Shown piece by piece: positions 8,221-16,169 of a stretch of DNA of 23,856 nucleotides. The stretch's first letter is position 1. Every line of letters starts with the position of its first letter. The position numbers and the translations under genes are program-made. Below the pieces are notes generated by a model. The model was given only the letters and a program-made list of their open reading frames with translations, did no database searches and had not been told where the DNA came from. The stretch lies in NCBI GenBank assembly GCA_002493835.1, contig DLAA01000158.1:5800-29655 (forward strand), written 5' to 3'. The DNA comes from Lachnospiraceae bacterium UBA7060. GTDB taxonomy: Bacteria > Bacillota > Clostridia > Lachnospirales > Lachnospiraceae.

Positions 8221-11142
8221 TTAACGGATCAAATATTCCACCGCACCGAACAACTCTTTCTGACTCTGTATCTTCTCCTCATTTCCCACCACACACAGAC
8301 AGCCGTCCTCCATAAAGGCACGAATGTGGCCAGCCAGACTCCGAATTGTCTCTGCATCCGCGGCAAGTAGTTCGTCCCGTTCTTTTTGCACACATGCAAA
8401 GTCAAAACCCGTCATGTAACCAGCCAGTGAATAGGTTCCCCTCGCAGCGGGGGTGAGCGGCATATCAAGCGCGCTGACAGCACCGATGATATACTGGGTC
8501 ATAGTGCGCTCATCAGCCTCGAAATGTGACACGTAATCCGCCGCTTTCTCGTATACCTCAATGGTCTTCTCCAAATTGGGATCCCGGTAAGAGACAAAAT
8601 AACTCTCCCCAGTCTTTCCAAACTGACACATACAGCCATACGCACCGCCTTTGACACGCACCTGGGTCCAGAGGTAATCATAGCTCATCACCACCTTGAG
8701 AACCCGCAGCGCCCCCGTATAGGAAAGCCCTTTTTTCGCATAGTTACCCGCCCGACAGACATATTGTATCTGGGCTGAACTCATCAGTCCCTCATTCTTT
8801 TTGACAGGCTGCGGATCGTAGGGACTGCTGTCCACTGGATCACGGTACAGCTTCTCCTTCAAACCATCAATAAGCTCTTCTATTCCCGCAAGGCCGCCTT
8901 GTTCTGCCGTGTAATCCACCATCAGATTCTCCGGTCGGAATATGCAGTGCACCAATCGTTCCATATTCTCGCGAAGCTCTTCCTTTTTTCCTTCAAAGTC
9001 TTTCTCAAGTTCTTCCAGAAGGCGGTAGAAAGCGAGTCCATTCACCTGATCCATCAGGTAAGCCTGTTTCGACAGGTATGCAAGCGCCTGTCCTGCCGCC
9101 AGAGAATGCCCTGCTGACATCATCTGCGCCTGCTTGTCAGAACGGTTCTCCGCCACCAGTTCCAGCAGGCGCTTTGCGTCCGTATAGACTGACTCAGTCA
9201 GTATCTCACCTGCCAGGGAAAAAGCCTCCGGAAGCTTTTCGTATAGGGTTTTCACTTTTAAGTCAAAGGTCAGCTTATATTTTGACAGATCATCTGCATT
9301 CGTGTAGACGTTCACCGCTGGCGCGATACCTCCCGTCTGCAGATTGATTTCATTGTAAAGTTCACTGTATGTGCGCTTCTCAGTATCCACCAGCCCAATC
9401 ATCACTTGCAGCAGACCGACATAAGGGAACAGCTCCTCCGGTACCTTTTCCAAATCAAACAGAAAGCGCAGATAACCGATCCCATTTGTAAATATATCGT
9501 GGTACAAAAGTGTCGTGTCTCCCGCTTTTCGCTCTTCATTGCAGTAAGGGCGCGCTTCTTTCCCGATATCTTTTCTCTCAAGAAGAGGAATCTTAGCCAA
9601 ATCCTCCGGACTGTCAGGTGCATCCTGGTAATCCGAAAGCGCCGCTGTCTCCTCCACAATCCTCGCAATTTCCTCCTGACTCATGGCCGCCTTCTTCGCC
9701 GCAAGACGCTTTGCCAATGCCCTCTCTTTCTTTCCCGTAAGCCCCTTCACCGGGCGCACCACCACAATGCTCTTGTGTGTATTTTCCAGCAGAAGAGATT
9801 TTAACAGTTCTTCATAGTATGCGGTCTCCACCTTTTTTTTCAGTTCCGCATAGGCCTCACCCAGCTCTAAGTAATCAAAAGGTTTCTCATCATCATAAAG
9901 CCAAGTCTCAAACATCTGCAGTCCGTACATTAAACCCTTCGGATAAGAACCGTAATCCGCCTCACGGTACTTAAATTCATCATGGTTGAGAGCGGCCTTT
10001 AACGCTTTTTTCTCCACTCCATCCTTAGACAACATCTCAAACGTCTCTTCGATGGTTTGTATAAATTTCTCCTTCTGAGAGACCTCCGCATTCTTCGCCA
10101 CAATAGAAAAATAAGGCTGTTTCACATCCGCCTCATAAAAGCTGCTGATATCCGTTCCAATTCCAGCATCCAGAAGCGCTTTGCGCACAGGTGCCCCCGG
10201 CGCTCCCACAATCGCATCTGTCAGCGCCTGAAGTCCCACACACAGCTTGCAGTCCAAATTTTCCCCCAGTGAAACATTATAAGAAAGATAAGTGCTTCCT
10301 TCCTCCGATTCGCTCTCCATAATCGGATACTCCTTCTCAACGATTACTCTCTTTTCAAAGGGCGGTTCCGATAAAAGCGTTGAATCCACGGAAAGAGCCT
10401 CATATTTTGACAGATATTCCCTGTCAAGAAAAATAAGCCTCTCTTCCATATCCATATCCCCGTAGAGATAGATATAGCTGTTGGAAGGATGATAATATTT
10501 CTGATGAAAAGCAAGAAAATCTTCGTAAGTAAGATCCGGAATGACGTCCGGATCTCCCCCTGACTCCACCGCATAGGAAGTATGTGGATAAAGAGAGTTC
10601 ATAATTTCCCTGTAAAGCACGTCATCCGGGGAAGAGAATGCACCCTTCATCTCATTATAGACGACACCATTGATGGTCAACTCATCCGTCTCGCTCTCCA
10701 GCTCATAATGCCATCCCTCCTGTTTGAAAATCTTCTCTTCACGGTAGATATTCGGGTGGAATACCGCATCCAAATAGACGTCCATAAGATTCCGGAAATC
10801 CTTGTCATTACAGCTCGCCACCGGATAGACTGTCTTGTCAGGATATGTCATGGCATTCAAGAAGGTATTAAGAGATCCTTTCGCCAGCTCAATAAACGGA
10901 TCTTTGACAGGATATTTTAAAGACCCGCACAATACTGTATGTTCAATGATATGCGCCACGCCGGTGCTGTCCTTCGGCGGCGTGCGAAAACCGATATAAA
11001 ACACTTTGTTTTCGTCGTCATTTTCAAGAAGCGCCACCCGCGCCCCCGTTTTGTTATGTCTCAAAAGCCAGCCGTCCGATTTCAATTCTTCAATGTGCTG
11101 TTTTGAAATGACGGTGTATGCCTTTACATTTTCTAAATTCAT
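8221..11142 (-). CDS. M16C zinc metallopeptidase (insulinase / presequence-protease-like)
   Basis: This large M16C-type peptidase has two homologous halves that enclose a chamber for degrading peptides. The inverted zinc motif H64-IIE-H68 (in HIIEHTVLCGS) lies near the N-terminus, followed by the conserved stretch around NEMKGAFSSP. The C-terminal half has the RVKGGAYGC segment typical of the family. The start at 11142 gives 973 residues, close to the usual length for PreP/Cym1-like members, and has GAGGAG 5 nt upstream. An in-frame ATG at 11196 would add 18 basic residues and lacks comparable support. There is no signal peptide, so a cytoplasmic location is likely. It lies between ylmH and the DUF4349 gene on the same strand. 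Substrates cannot be told from the sequence. Confidence 0.94.
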   Translation of the reverse strand: MNLENVKAYTVISKQHIEELKSDGWLLRHNKTGARVALLENDDENKVFYIGFRTPPKDSTGVAHIIEHTVLCGSLKYPVKDPFIELAKGSLNTFLNAMTYPDKTVYPVASCNDKDFRNLMDVYLDAVFHPNIYREEKIFKQEGWHYELESETDELTINGVVYNEMKGAFSSPDDVLYREIMNSLYPHTSYAVESGGDPDVIPDLTYEDFLAFHQKYYHPSNSYIYLYGDMDMEERLIFLDREYLSKYEALSVDSTLLSEPPFEKRVIVEKEYPIMESESEEGSTYLSYNVSLGENLDCKLCVGLQALTDAIVGAPGAPVRKALLDAGIGTDISSFYEADVKQPYFSIVAKNAEVSQKEKFIQTIEETFEMLSKDGVEKKALKAALNHDEFKYREADYGSYPKGLMYGLQMFETWLYDDEKPFDYLELGEAYAELKKKVETAYYEELLKSLLLENTHKSIVVVRPVKGLTGKKERALAKRLAAKKAAMSQEEIARIVEETAALSDYQDAPDSPEDLAKIPLLERKDIGKEARPYCNEERKAGDTTLLYHDIFTNGIGYLRFLFDLEKVPEELFPYVGLLQVMIGLVDTEKRTYSELYNEINLQTGGIAPAVNVYTNADDLSKYKLTFDLKVKTLYEKLPEAFSLAGEILTESVYTDAKRLLELVAENRSDKQAQMMSAGHSLAAGQALAYLSKQAYLMDQVNGLAFYRLLEELEKDFEGKKEELRENMERLVHCIFRPENLMVDYTAEQGGLAGIEELIDGLKEKLYRDPVDSSPYDPQPVKKNEGLMSSAQIQYVCRAGNYAKKGLSYTGALRVLKVVMSYDYLWTQVRVKGGAYGCMCQFGKTGESYFVSYRDPNLEKTIEVYEKAADYVSHFEADERTMTQYIIGAVSALDMPLTPAARGTYSLAGYMTGFDFACVQKERDELLAADAETIRSLAGHIRAFMEDGCLCVVGNEEKIQSQKELFGAVEYLIR

Positions 11143-11298
11143 GGATGCTCCTCTCTCTATTTCGCGTCGTTTATTAATTACAATTTCTTCTCGCATTAGT
11201 ATACCACCCTCTGGGAAATTTATCTACTCAGCTACTCAGCTTTATCCCAATTTTTCCGCGCTGTCTACAAAAAGAACGGTCCTCCCGCTTTTCATGTC

Positions 11299-12069
11299 TC
11301 ACAAGAAAACTCCGACTTCCACGCGCTCTTTCCCCTTCCGGCTCACACCTGTCTGTCCATAAAAAATAAATTTCCCATAACCGCGCACGGTGACAGCATC
11401 CTCCTCCTTCAATTGGCAGGAGAGATTCTGCGTCTGTATGCCATTTATAAAAATACGGCCGTTATTAAATAAATTCCTGCTCTCCTCCCTGGAAAGGTTG
11501 TAAACCTTGGAGATCACCCCGTCTGCCCTCGGAGAAGCTACCGTCACCGAAACCCTTTTGGGCTCTGCGCTTTCCAGGGTAACCTCACCCTCCACCCGAC
11601 TACAGGCGACATTGGTATGTCTTACCCTGTCCAGATTTTCCACAATATAGTCCGCAATATTTTCATGGCAGAAAAGCAGCGCCCCCTTCTCCTGTGTCGC
11701 CTTTACATCTGACACAAAAATATCTCCCACCACGTCCCTTTCGATCCCCAGATTCATAATCGCGCCGAGGAAATCTCTATGAGTAAGACTTTCCGCAAAT
11801 TTAGGCGTCTGCGGAACAATCTTTAAAGCGGTGATCGGATAGGCCTCCTCATAACCCGGATCACCAAAGCGGATGATCTTCCGCTCGCACAAAGGTGCCC
11901 CGCCTTCCATTCTGACCCCTGCATAGGACACCTCGCGCTCCACAGCATAGTATGCCTGCTGCTCAGCCAATCCAAGAAATGGCGTATAGGTGTATATATT
12001 ACGGCTGTAAGCTTTATCGGCCAGCTCAATCAGTCTGTTCTTTAACTGCTGCAGGTCTTTTTCATCCAT
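11299..12069 (-). CDS. ylmH: RNA-binding S4-domain protein YlmH
   Basis: The 256-residue product has the YlmH layout: an N-terminal RNA-binding region (PFLGLAEQQAYYAV... and TPKFAESLTHRDFLGAIMNLGIERDVVGDI) and a C-terminal S4 domain (about 185-245, VYNLSREESRNLFNNGRIFING). In B. subtilis, YlmH binds ribosomal complexes and takes part in ribosome-associated quality control; that role is inferred here. YlmH is often encoded in the division/cell-wall cluster, but no such neighbours are visible in this window. A GGAGGGG ribosome binding site lies about 11 nt before the ATG, and a good promoter (12169-12196) lies about 100 nt upstream, divergent from the T-box promoter. Confidence 0.94.
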   Translation of the reverse strand: MDEKDLQQLKNRLIELADKAYSRNIYTYTPFLGLAEQQAYYAVEREVSYAGVRMEGGAPLCERKIIRFGDPGYEEAYPITALKIVPQTPKFAESLTHRDFLGAIMNLGIERDVVGDIFVSDVKATQEKGALLFCHENIADYIVENLDRVRHTNVACSRVEGEVTLESAEPKRVSVTVASPRADGVISKVYNLSREESRNLFNNGRIFINGIQTQNLSCQLKEEDAVTVRGYGKFIFYGQTGVSRKGKERVEVGVFL

Positions 12070-12168
12070 AACAGTTCTCTATCCCCTCCATATTTGCAAA
12101 TCCTTTCCCACTCTGGGCAGCTTCTTCCATGGCTCGAAAAATCCATTAACGCTCAACTCCATGCGGAT

Positions 12169-12196
12169 ATTATACCCGGATTTACAATAATTTCAA
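12169..12196 (-). promoter_or_regulatory. Promoter for ylmH
   Basis: On the minus strand, TTGAAA and a perfect TATAAT are separated by 16 nt (plus-strand TTTCAA at 12191-12196 and ATTATA at 12169-12174). This would start transcription around 12162, giving a leader of about 90 nt before ylmH. It is divergent from the T-box promoter, with about 28 nt between the two -35 boxes. This is a predicted housekeeping-sigma promoter. Confidence 0.65.
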
Positions 12197-12223
12197 GTGT
12201 GATCTTATTCTGCAAAAAAACAT

Positions 12224-12252
12224 TTGACAATCAGCAGCAAAAGTATTATTGT
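12224..12252 (+). promoter_or_regulatory. Promoter of the T-box / trpXYZ operon
   Basis: A consensus -35 TTGACA (12224-12229) is followed after 17 nt by TATTGT (12247-12252, 4 of 6 consensus). Transcription would start near 12259, about 30 nt before T-box stem I. No other good plus-strand promoter was seen in the gap. Confidence 0.65.
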
Positions 12253-12284
12253 TGAATAAATTAAAACAGAAGCACATATCACAA

Positions 12285-12568
12285 ACCTTTGAGAAAGAGT
12301 AGTACGTATAGGTCACCCATTACAGAGAGCTGCCGGTTGGTGGAAGGCAGCATGGCGCTTGTACCGAATGGGCTTTCGAGGCCGGGCTGAAATGCCTAAG
12401 CAGCAGAGTAGCTCCCGGCGGGAACCGCACCCGTTACCAAGGCGGCATATATGATTGTATATGGAATAAGTGGATCGGGAGTACGTTTCCCGTTCAATTT
12501 GAGTGGTACCGCGATAATAATCTCAGTTTATTACCGTCTCAGGCAATTTTGCTTGGGACGGTTTTTTT
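12285..12568 (+). ncRNA. T-box riboswitch with tryptophan (UGG) specifier
   Basis: The leader senses uncharged tRNA and is expected to prevent termination when tryptophan is scarce. The basal stem GAAAG/CTTTC (12293-12297 and 12373-12377) encloses the specifier loop, with AGTA (12298-12301) on one side and CGAATGGG (12365-12372) on the other. The codon in the standard position after GAA is TGG (12369-12371). The upper stem is GTACG/TGTAC, and the apical hairpin GCTGCC/GGCAGC (12329-12351) carries the loop GGTTGGTGGAA. A CGGGA/TCCCG hairpin (12476-12492) fits stem III. The T-box itself, GAGTGGTACCGCG (12501-12513), precedes the terminator. The downstream transporter genes fit a tryptophan assignment. 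The bulge is UGGU. Confidence 0.95.
12534..12568 (+). terminator. Regulated intrinsic terminator of the T-box
   Basis: CCGTCTCAGGC (12534-12544) pairs along its full 11 nt (two G-U pairs) with GCTTGGGACGG (12551-12561), loop AATTTT, followed by seven T (12562-12568). It lies 21 nt after the T-box consensus, so it is the attenuation terminator that an antiterminator would compete with. Confidence 0.95.
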
Positions 12569-12572
12569 ATGC

Positions 12573-12597
12573 GCAGGGGAAGATGAAGCTTCCCTGC
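12573..12597 (+). other. Hairpin between the T-box terminator and the trpX ribosome binding site
   Basis: GCAGGGGAAG (12573-12582) and CTTCCCTGC (12589-12597) form a 9-bp stem with one bulged G and a 6-nt loop. It lies 14 nt before the AAAGGAGGA ribosome binding site and would exist only in read-through transcripts. It has no U-tract of its own and could act as a 5' stabiliser of the message. Confidence 0.5.
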
Positions 12598-12627
12598 CTA
12601 ATTTTTCAATTAAAGGAGGAATTTATT

Positions 12628-13728
12628 ATGAAAAAGAAACTATCGACACTACTACTGGCAGGTATGGTTCTCACAACTGCCCTCTCAGGCTGCGGCTCTA
12701 ATGCTTCTGAAAGTGCCGGCTCATCCTCTCCCGCGGATGCATCTTCCGGAGCCGCAGGCAGCGATTCCGCACTCGGAGCCACTTACAAGGTGGGCATCGT
12801 ACAGTATGTAGATGACGCTTCTCTCAATCAAATTGTAGCCGCCGTTCAGACAGAACTTGACAAAAAGGGCGCAGAACTCTCTGTCACCTTCGACTACAAG
12901 GATTATACCTACAACGGACAGGCGGACTCCACCACCATGAATCAGATCGCTGCAGACCTGATTGCCTCCGAGGTGGATCTCATCATCCCTGTTGCGACAC
13001 CCACCGCCATGGTAATGCAGAATGCCACAGCGGAAAATAAACGCACAGATGGCAGCCTGATCCCTGTGGTCTTTTCTGCGGTATCTGATCCTGTTGGCGC
13101 GGGGCTTGTATCCTCCATGGATACGCCGGGTTCCAATATCACAGGCACCTCGGACGCCCTGAACACCACAGCCATCTTTGACTTAATCCTTGCCGCTGAT
13201 CCTGATCTCCAAACCATTGGTCTTCTCTATGACAAAAGCCAGGACTCCTCCACAGCGGCCATCGCTGCCGCCAAATCTTACTGTGAAGAAAAAGGCATCT
13301 CTGTGGTGGAAAAGACCGGCACTAACAACGGCGAGATCTCCCTGGCAGCGGACGCTCTGATTGCTTCCGGCGCTGAAGCAGTCTTCACGCCCACCGACAA
13401 CAATGTGATGACAGCGGAACTTGCCATCTATGAAAAATTCATCGACGCCAAAGTTCCCCACTACGGCGGTGCTGACTCCTTCGCCCTAAATGGTGCCTTC
13501 CTCGGATACGGCGTCAACTATGTAGAGCTTGGCACCGCGACCGCCGACATGGCAGCGGATATTCTTGTAAACGGCAAAGATCCCGCCGACATGGCTGTAC
13601 AAACCATGGACAACGGCATCGCCACCGTCAATACCGAAACTGCCGAAGCTATCGGCCTTGATTACCATATGTTTGCTGATAAATGCGACAGCCTGGTGGA
13701 GATCCAGACTGCGGAAGAATTTGAGTAA
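12628..13728 (+). CDS. trpX: ABC transporter substrate-binding lipoprotein (TrpX-like)
   Basis: This 366-residue lipoprotein is the extracellular binding component of the transporter. It starts with a signal and lipobox (MKKKLSTLLLAGMVLTTALSGC, split at Cys22), then a Ser/Ala/Gly linker, then a periplasmic-binding fold of the COG2984 type (KVGIVQYVDDASLNQIV, IIPVATPTAMVMQN, GLLYDKSQDSS). The start at 12628 has AAAGGAGGA 7 nt upstream; a longer in-frame ORF opening at 12451 runs through the T-box and terminator and is not used. The tryptophan specifier of the leader and the permease/ATPase neighbours match the TrpXYZ system predicted in other Firmicutes. The protein contains no Trp residue. 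Substrate specificity is inferred from the riboswitch, not seen directly. Confidence 0.85.
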   Translation: MKKKLSTLLLAGMVLTTALSGCGSNASESAGSSSPADASSGAAGSDSALGATYKVGIVQYVDDASLNQIVAAVQTELDKKGAELSVTFDYKDYTYNGQADSTTMNQIAADLIASEVDLIIPVATPTAMVMQNATAENKRTDGSLIPVVFSAVSDPVGAGLVSSMDTPGSNITGTSDALNTTAIFDLILAADPDLQTIGLLYDKSQDSSTAAIAAAKSYCEEKGISVVEKTGTNNGEISLAADALIASGAEAVFTPTDNNVMTAELAIYEKFIDAKVPHYGGADSFALNGAFLGYGVNYVELGTATADMAADILVNGKDPADMAVQTMDNGIATVNTETAEAIGLDYHMFADKCDSLVEIQTAEEFE

Positions 13729-13740
13729 AAGAGGTATCCC

Positions 13741-14694
13741 ATGAGTTCATTATTCACACTGTCTATCTTACAGAGCGCACTGGAACTGGGCTGCATCTAT
13801 TCTCTAGTGGCTCTGGCACTGTTTCTCTCTTTCAGTATCTTAAATATTGCAGATCTGTCCACCGACGGCTGTTTCACCTTAGGCTGTGCGGTGGGCGCCA
13901 TGGTGACACTGTCCGGCCATCCGTATTTAGCCCTCATCGCCGCTGTAGGCGCCGGAATCTGTTCCGGTTTTATCACCGCCTTTCTGCAGACCAGGATGGG
14001 GGTTCCCTCCATTCTGGCCGGTATTATCGTAAACACCGGCCTCTACACAATCAATATCGCCGTGATGGGCTTTTCATCTAATGTCAACCTCTTTGCCTGC
14101 GATACCGTATTCAGTCTGGCAAAAGATAAGCTGCCCTTCTCCTGGTATGAATCATGGTATAAACTTCTGATTGTTCTAGCTGTCGTCCTTGCGATTGGTG
14201 TCTTTCTCGCCTGGTTTTTGAACACCCGGCTGGGACTTTCCATCCGTGCAACCGGAGACAATGAGCATATGGTAAGAGCTTCCAGCATCAACCCGCTGTT
14301 TATGATTACTGTTGGGCTGTGCCTCGCAAATGCTCTCACTGCGCTCTCCGGCGCCATCCTTGGACAATATCAGAAATCCTGCGATATCAATCTGGGCACC
14401 GGCATGGTGACCATAGCTCTTGCAAGCCTCATCATCGGAGAGTCTCTGGTCGGAAAAGGAAGTATCTTAAAAAAGGTGGCCGGTGTGGTACTGGGAAGCT
14501 GCCTTTACCGCATTATCGTAGCGTTGGCACTCCGCATGAATGTACCTGCAGAAGCGCTCAAACTGGTCTCTGCTATTATAGTGGCAGTCGCTATTTCCTT
14601 CCCCTATCTGAAGGAAAAATATACCTTTTTTAGAAAACGGCAAAACAACAGGGCACTCTTCAGGAAGGAGGACGGTACACATGTTAGTCATTGA
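13741..14694 (+). CDS. trpY: ABC transporter permease (TrpY-like)
   Basis: This 317-residue polytopic membrane protein has about eight to nine hydrophobic segments and belongs to the COG4120 type of permease, related to branched-chain amino acid permeases. Recognisable stretches are LALFLSFSILNIADLSTDG near the N-terminus and RATGDNEHMVRASSIN in the probable ATPase-contact loop. It starts 12 nt after the trpX stop codon, with AGAGG 7 nt before the ATG, and overlaps trpZ by 14 nt, so all three are co-transcribed. It carries only three Trp residues (two in SWYESWY, one in AWF). Pairing with the Trp T-box suggests tryptophan uptake, though a related aromatic compound is possible. Confidence 0.85.
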   Translation: MSSLFTLSILQSALELGCIYSLVALALFLSFSILNIADLSTDGCFTLGCAVGAMVTLSGHPYLALIAAVGAGICSGFITAFLQTRMGVPSILAGIIVNTGLYTINIAVMGFSSNVNLFACDTVFSLAKDKLPFSWYESWYKLLIVLAVVLAIGVFLAWFLNTRLGLSIRATGDNEHMVRASSINPLFMITVGLCLANALTALSGAILGQYQKSCDINLGTGMVTIALASLIIGESLVGKGSILKKVAGVVLGSCLYRIIVALALRMNVPAEALKLVSAIIVAVAISFPYLKEKYTFFRKRQNNRALFRKEDGTHVSH

Positions 14695-15484
14695 ATCTGT
14701 CTCAAAAACCTTTCATCCCGGCACCGTCAATGAAAAAAGGGCGCTGGATCAGATAAATTTGACCCTTGCAGACGGTGATTTCGCTGTCATTGTTGGAAGC
14801 AACGGCGCCGGAAAGTCTACACTCTTTAACGCCATCACAGGAGGGTTTTTTGTGGACGAGGGGCGAATTATACTGGGCGGCGAAGACATCACTTACAGCA
14901 AAGAACATGTGCGCAGCAAGGTAATCGGCCACCTATTTCAGGATCCGCTAAAAGGGACAGCTCCCCATATGACAATCGAAGAAAATATGGCTCTGGCCTA
15001 TCTGCGGGCCTCCACCAGCAGGCATGCCTATTTCAGCCGTATCAGCACAAGTGAAAAGAGAAAGTTCAGAGAACAGTTGTCCCTTTTGGATATGGGGCTG
15101 GAAGACCGCATGAAACAGCCAGTGGGCCTTCTCTCTGGAGGACAAAGGCAGGCCCTCACACTGTTGATGGCCACCATGGTGACACCACGCATTTTGCTCC
15201 TCGACGAACACACTGCCGCCTTGGATCCCGCCACAGCAGATAAGGTGCTCTCTCTCACAGAGAAAATGATTGCCGAACGCCATATTACCTGTCTGATGAT
15301 CACCCACAATATGCACCAGGCACTCACTCTGGGGAACCAGACAATTATGATGGACAGCGGCCGCATTGTATTTCATGCAGCTGGTAATGAAAGAAACAAT
15401 CTCACGATTGACAATCTGCTTTCCCAGTTTAGGCTGCGTGCTGGAAAACAACTCAATGACGACAAAATTTTGCTGTCCAAATAA
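14681..15484 (+). CDS. trpZ: ABC transporter ATP-binding protein (TrpZ-like)
   Basis: This 267-residue ATPase powers the transporter from the cytoplasmic side. It has Walker A GSNGAGKST (39-47), a Q-loop (LFQDP), the signature LSGGQRQ, Walker B ILLLDEHTAALDP and the switch histidine in MITHNMHQAL. The Walker B continuation reads DEHTAALDP, as in COG1101 proteins. An AGGAAGGAGG ribosome binding site lies inside the end of trpY, about 9 nt before the ATG, so translation is probably coupled. It contains no Trp residue. A strong terminator begins immediately after the stop codon, closing the operon. Confidence 0.88.
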   Translation: MLVIESVSKTFHPGTVNEKRALDQINLTLADGDFAVIVGSNGAGKSTLFNAITGGFFVDEGRIILGGEDITYSKEHVRSKVIGHLFQDPLKGTAPHMTIEENMALAYLRASTSRHAYFSRISTSEKRKFREQLSLLDMGLEDRMKQPVGLLSGGQRQALTLLMATMVTPRILLLDEHTAALDPATADKVLSLTEKMIAERHITCLMITHNMHQALTLGNQTIMMDSGRIVFHAAGNERNNLTIDNLLSQFRLRAGKQLNDDKILLSK

Positions 15485-15525
15485 AAAAGTACAGGACGTG
15501 CATCATTATGCCGTCCTGTACTTTT
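15485..15525. terminator. Bidirectional intrinsic terminator after trpZ
   Basis: AAAAGTACAGGACG (15485-15498) and its exact complement CGTCCTGTACTTTT (15512-15525) form a 14-bp stem, with a smaller GCAT/ATGC pairing inside the loop. It has a T-run on the plus side and an A-run on the other, so it can work in both directions. It directly follows the trpZ stop codon. Confidence 0.93.
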
Positions 15526-15534
15526 TAAAGAACA

Positions 15535-15584
15535 GGTGAAGAATCCTCATTCTTCGCCCGCCCAGTGTAAAAGGGGAATTTTAC
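15535..15584. other. Two hairpins in the gap between convergent genes
   Basis: GGTGAAGAAT/ATTCTTCGCC (15535-15544 and 15549-15558, one G-U pair, CCTC loop) is followed by GTAAAA/TTTTAC (15567-15572 and 15579-15584). They lie just after the trpZ terminator in the 213-nt gap before the end of the 140-residue protein gene. On the minus strand the stronger stem could help end the leftward operon, but no clear U-tract follows it. Nothing else is evident in this gap. Confidence 0.45.
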
Positions 15585-15697
15585 AAAAGATATTCTAACA
15601 AAAAATATTGTCATAATCAAGCACTAATTGAAAAAAAATGCGAAAAATAAGGTGTCTGCCGTCGTGTAAGTTATCGCGCAGTTTTCTAAAATACCCG

Positions 15698-16120
15698 TTA
15701 TACACTGAAAGTCATCAATCCCAGCTTTGAGAGTGCCAGTTCCTGTATTACCACTCCCTTTGCCTTTTTCTGTGCAAGATTCATACTAGCAAATGCACCA
15801 AGGGGCATAACCTTTGTTGCATACCCTGTCTTTTTCTTCCCGAAAAGCGGCCTTTTCTCCTCCAAAATGCAGATTTTTACCTTCGCCTTTAGCTGCTCGT
15901 AAGTGCGAAAGGAAAACTGCTCTCGTGTCATGTAGTAAAAGTGGCTTTCCAGCGTAGTATCCGGTTCTGTATCCTTAAAAATATAATGCTCTACAATACT
16001 CTTGTATTTGAAATTTACCATTTCATCCTGCAAAATTTCCGCATAACTCAGCTTCGCTCCCAGATAAATAGAACCCGTATCCTGCATAAAATATTTGTAA
16101 TCTCTGTTTTCCTGCTCCAT
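15698..16120 (-). CDS. Conserved-looking cytoplasmic protein of unknown function
   Basis: This is a 140-residue protein beginning MEQENRDYKYFMQDTGSIYL. I do not recognise it. It has no signal peptide or membrane segment and a basic, charged central part (EQLKAKVKICILEEKRPLFGKKKTGY). The start at 16120 is preferred because GGAAGGG lies about 6 nt upstream; an in-frame ATG at 16141 would add seven residues. It is the third gene of the leftward set after the rhomboid-like and sigma-like genes, starting 49 nt after the sigma-like stop codon, which suggests a shared operon and a related task. No function is assigned. Confidence 0.75.
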   Translation of the reverse strand: MEQENRDYKYFMQDTGSIYLGAKLSYAEILQDEMVNFKYKSIVEHYIFKDTEPDTTLESHFYYMTREQFSFRTYEQLKAKVKICILEEKRPLFGKKKTGYATKVMPLGAFASMNLAQKKAKGVVIQELALSKLGLMTFSV

Positions 16121-16169
16121 TGATTTCCCTTCCGCGACCAATATTAATGAAAATTATTTCTAAAGGATT

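Noticed and set aside
12451..12627. In-frame upstream extension of the trpX reading frame
   Set aside because: It runs through the T-box and its terminator, has no ribosome binding site, and the signal peptide begins at 12628 with a strong AAAGGAGGA.
14948..15451. Minus-strand open frame of 167 codons opposite the ABC ATPase gene
   Set aside because: Shadow of trpZ, whose Walker and signature motifs are all intact on the plus strand.
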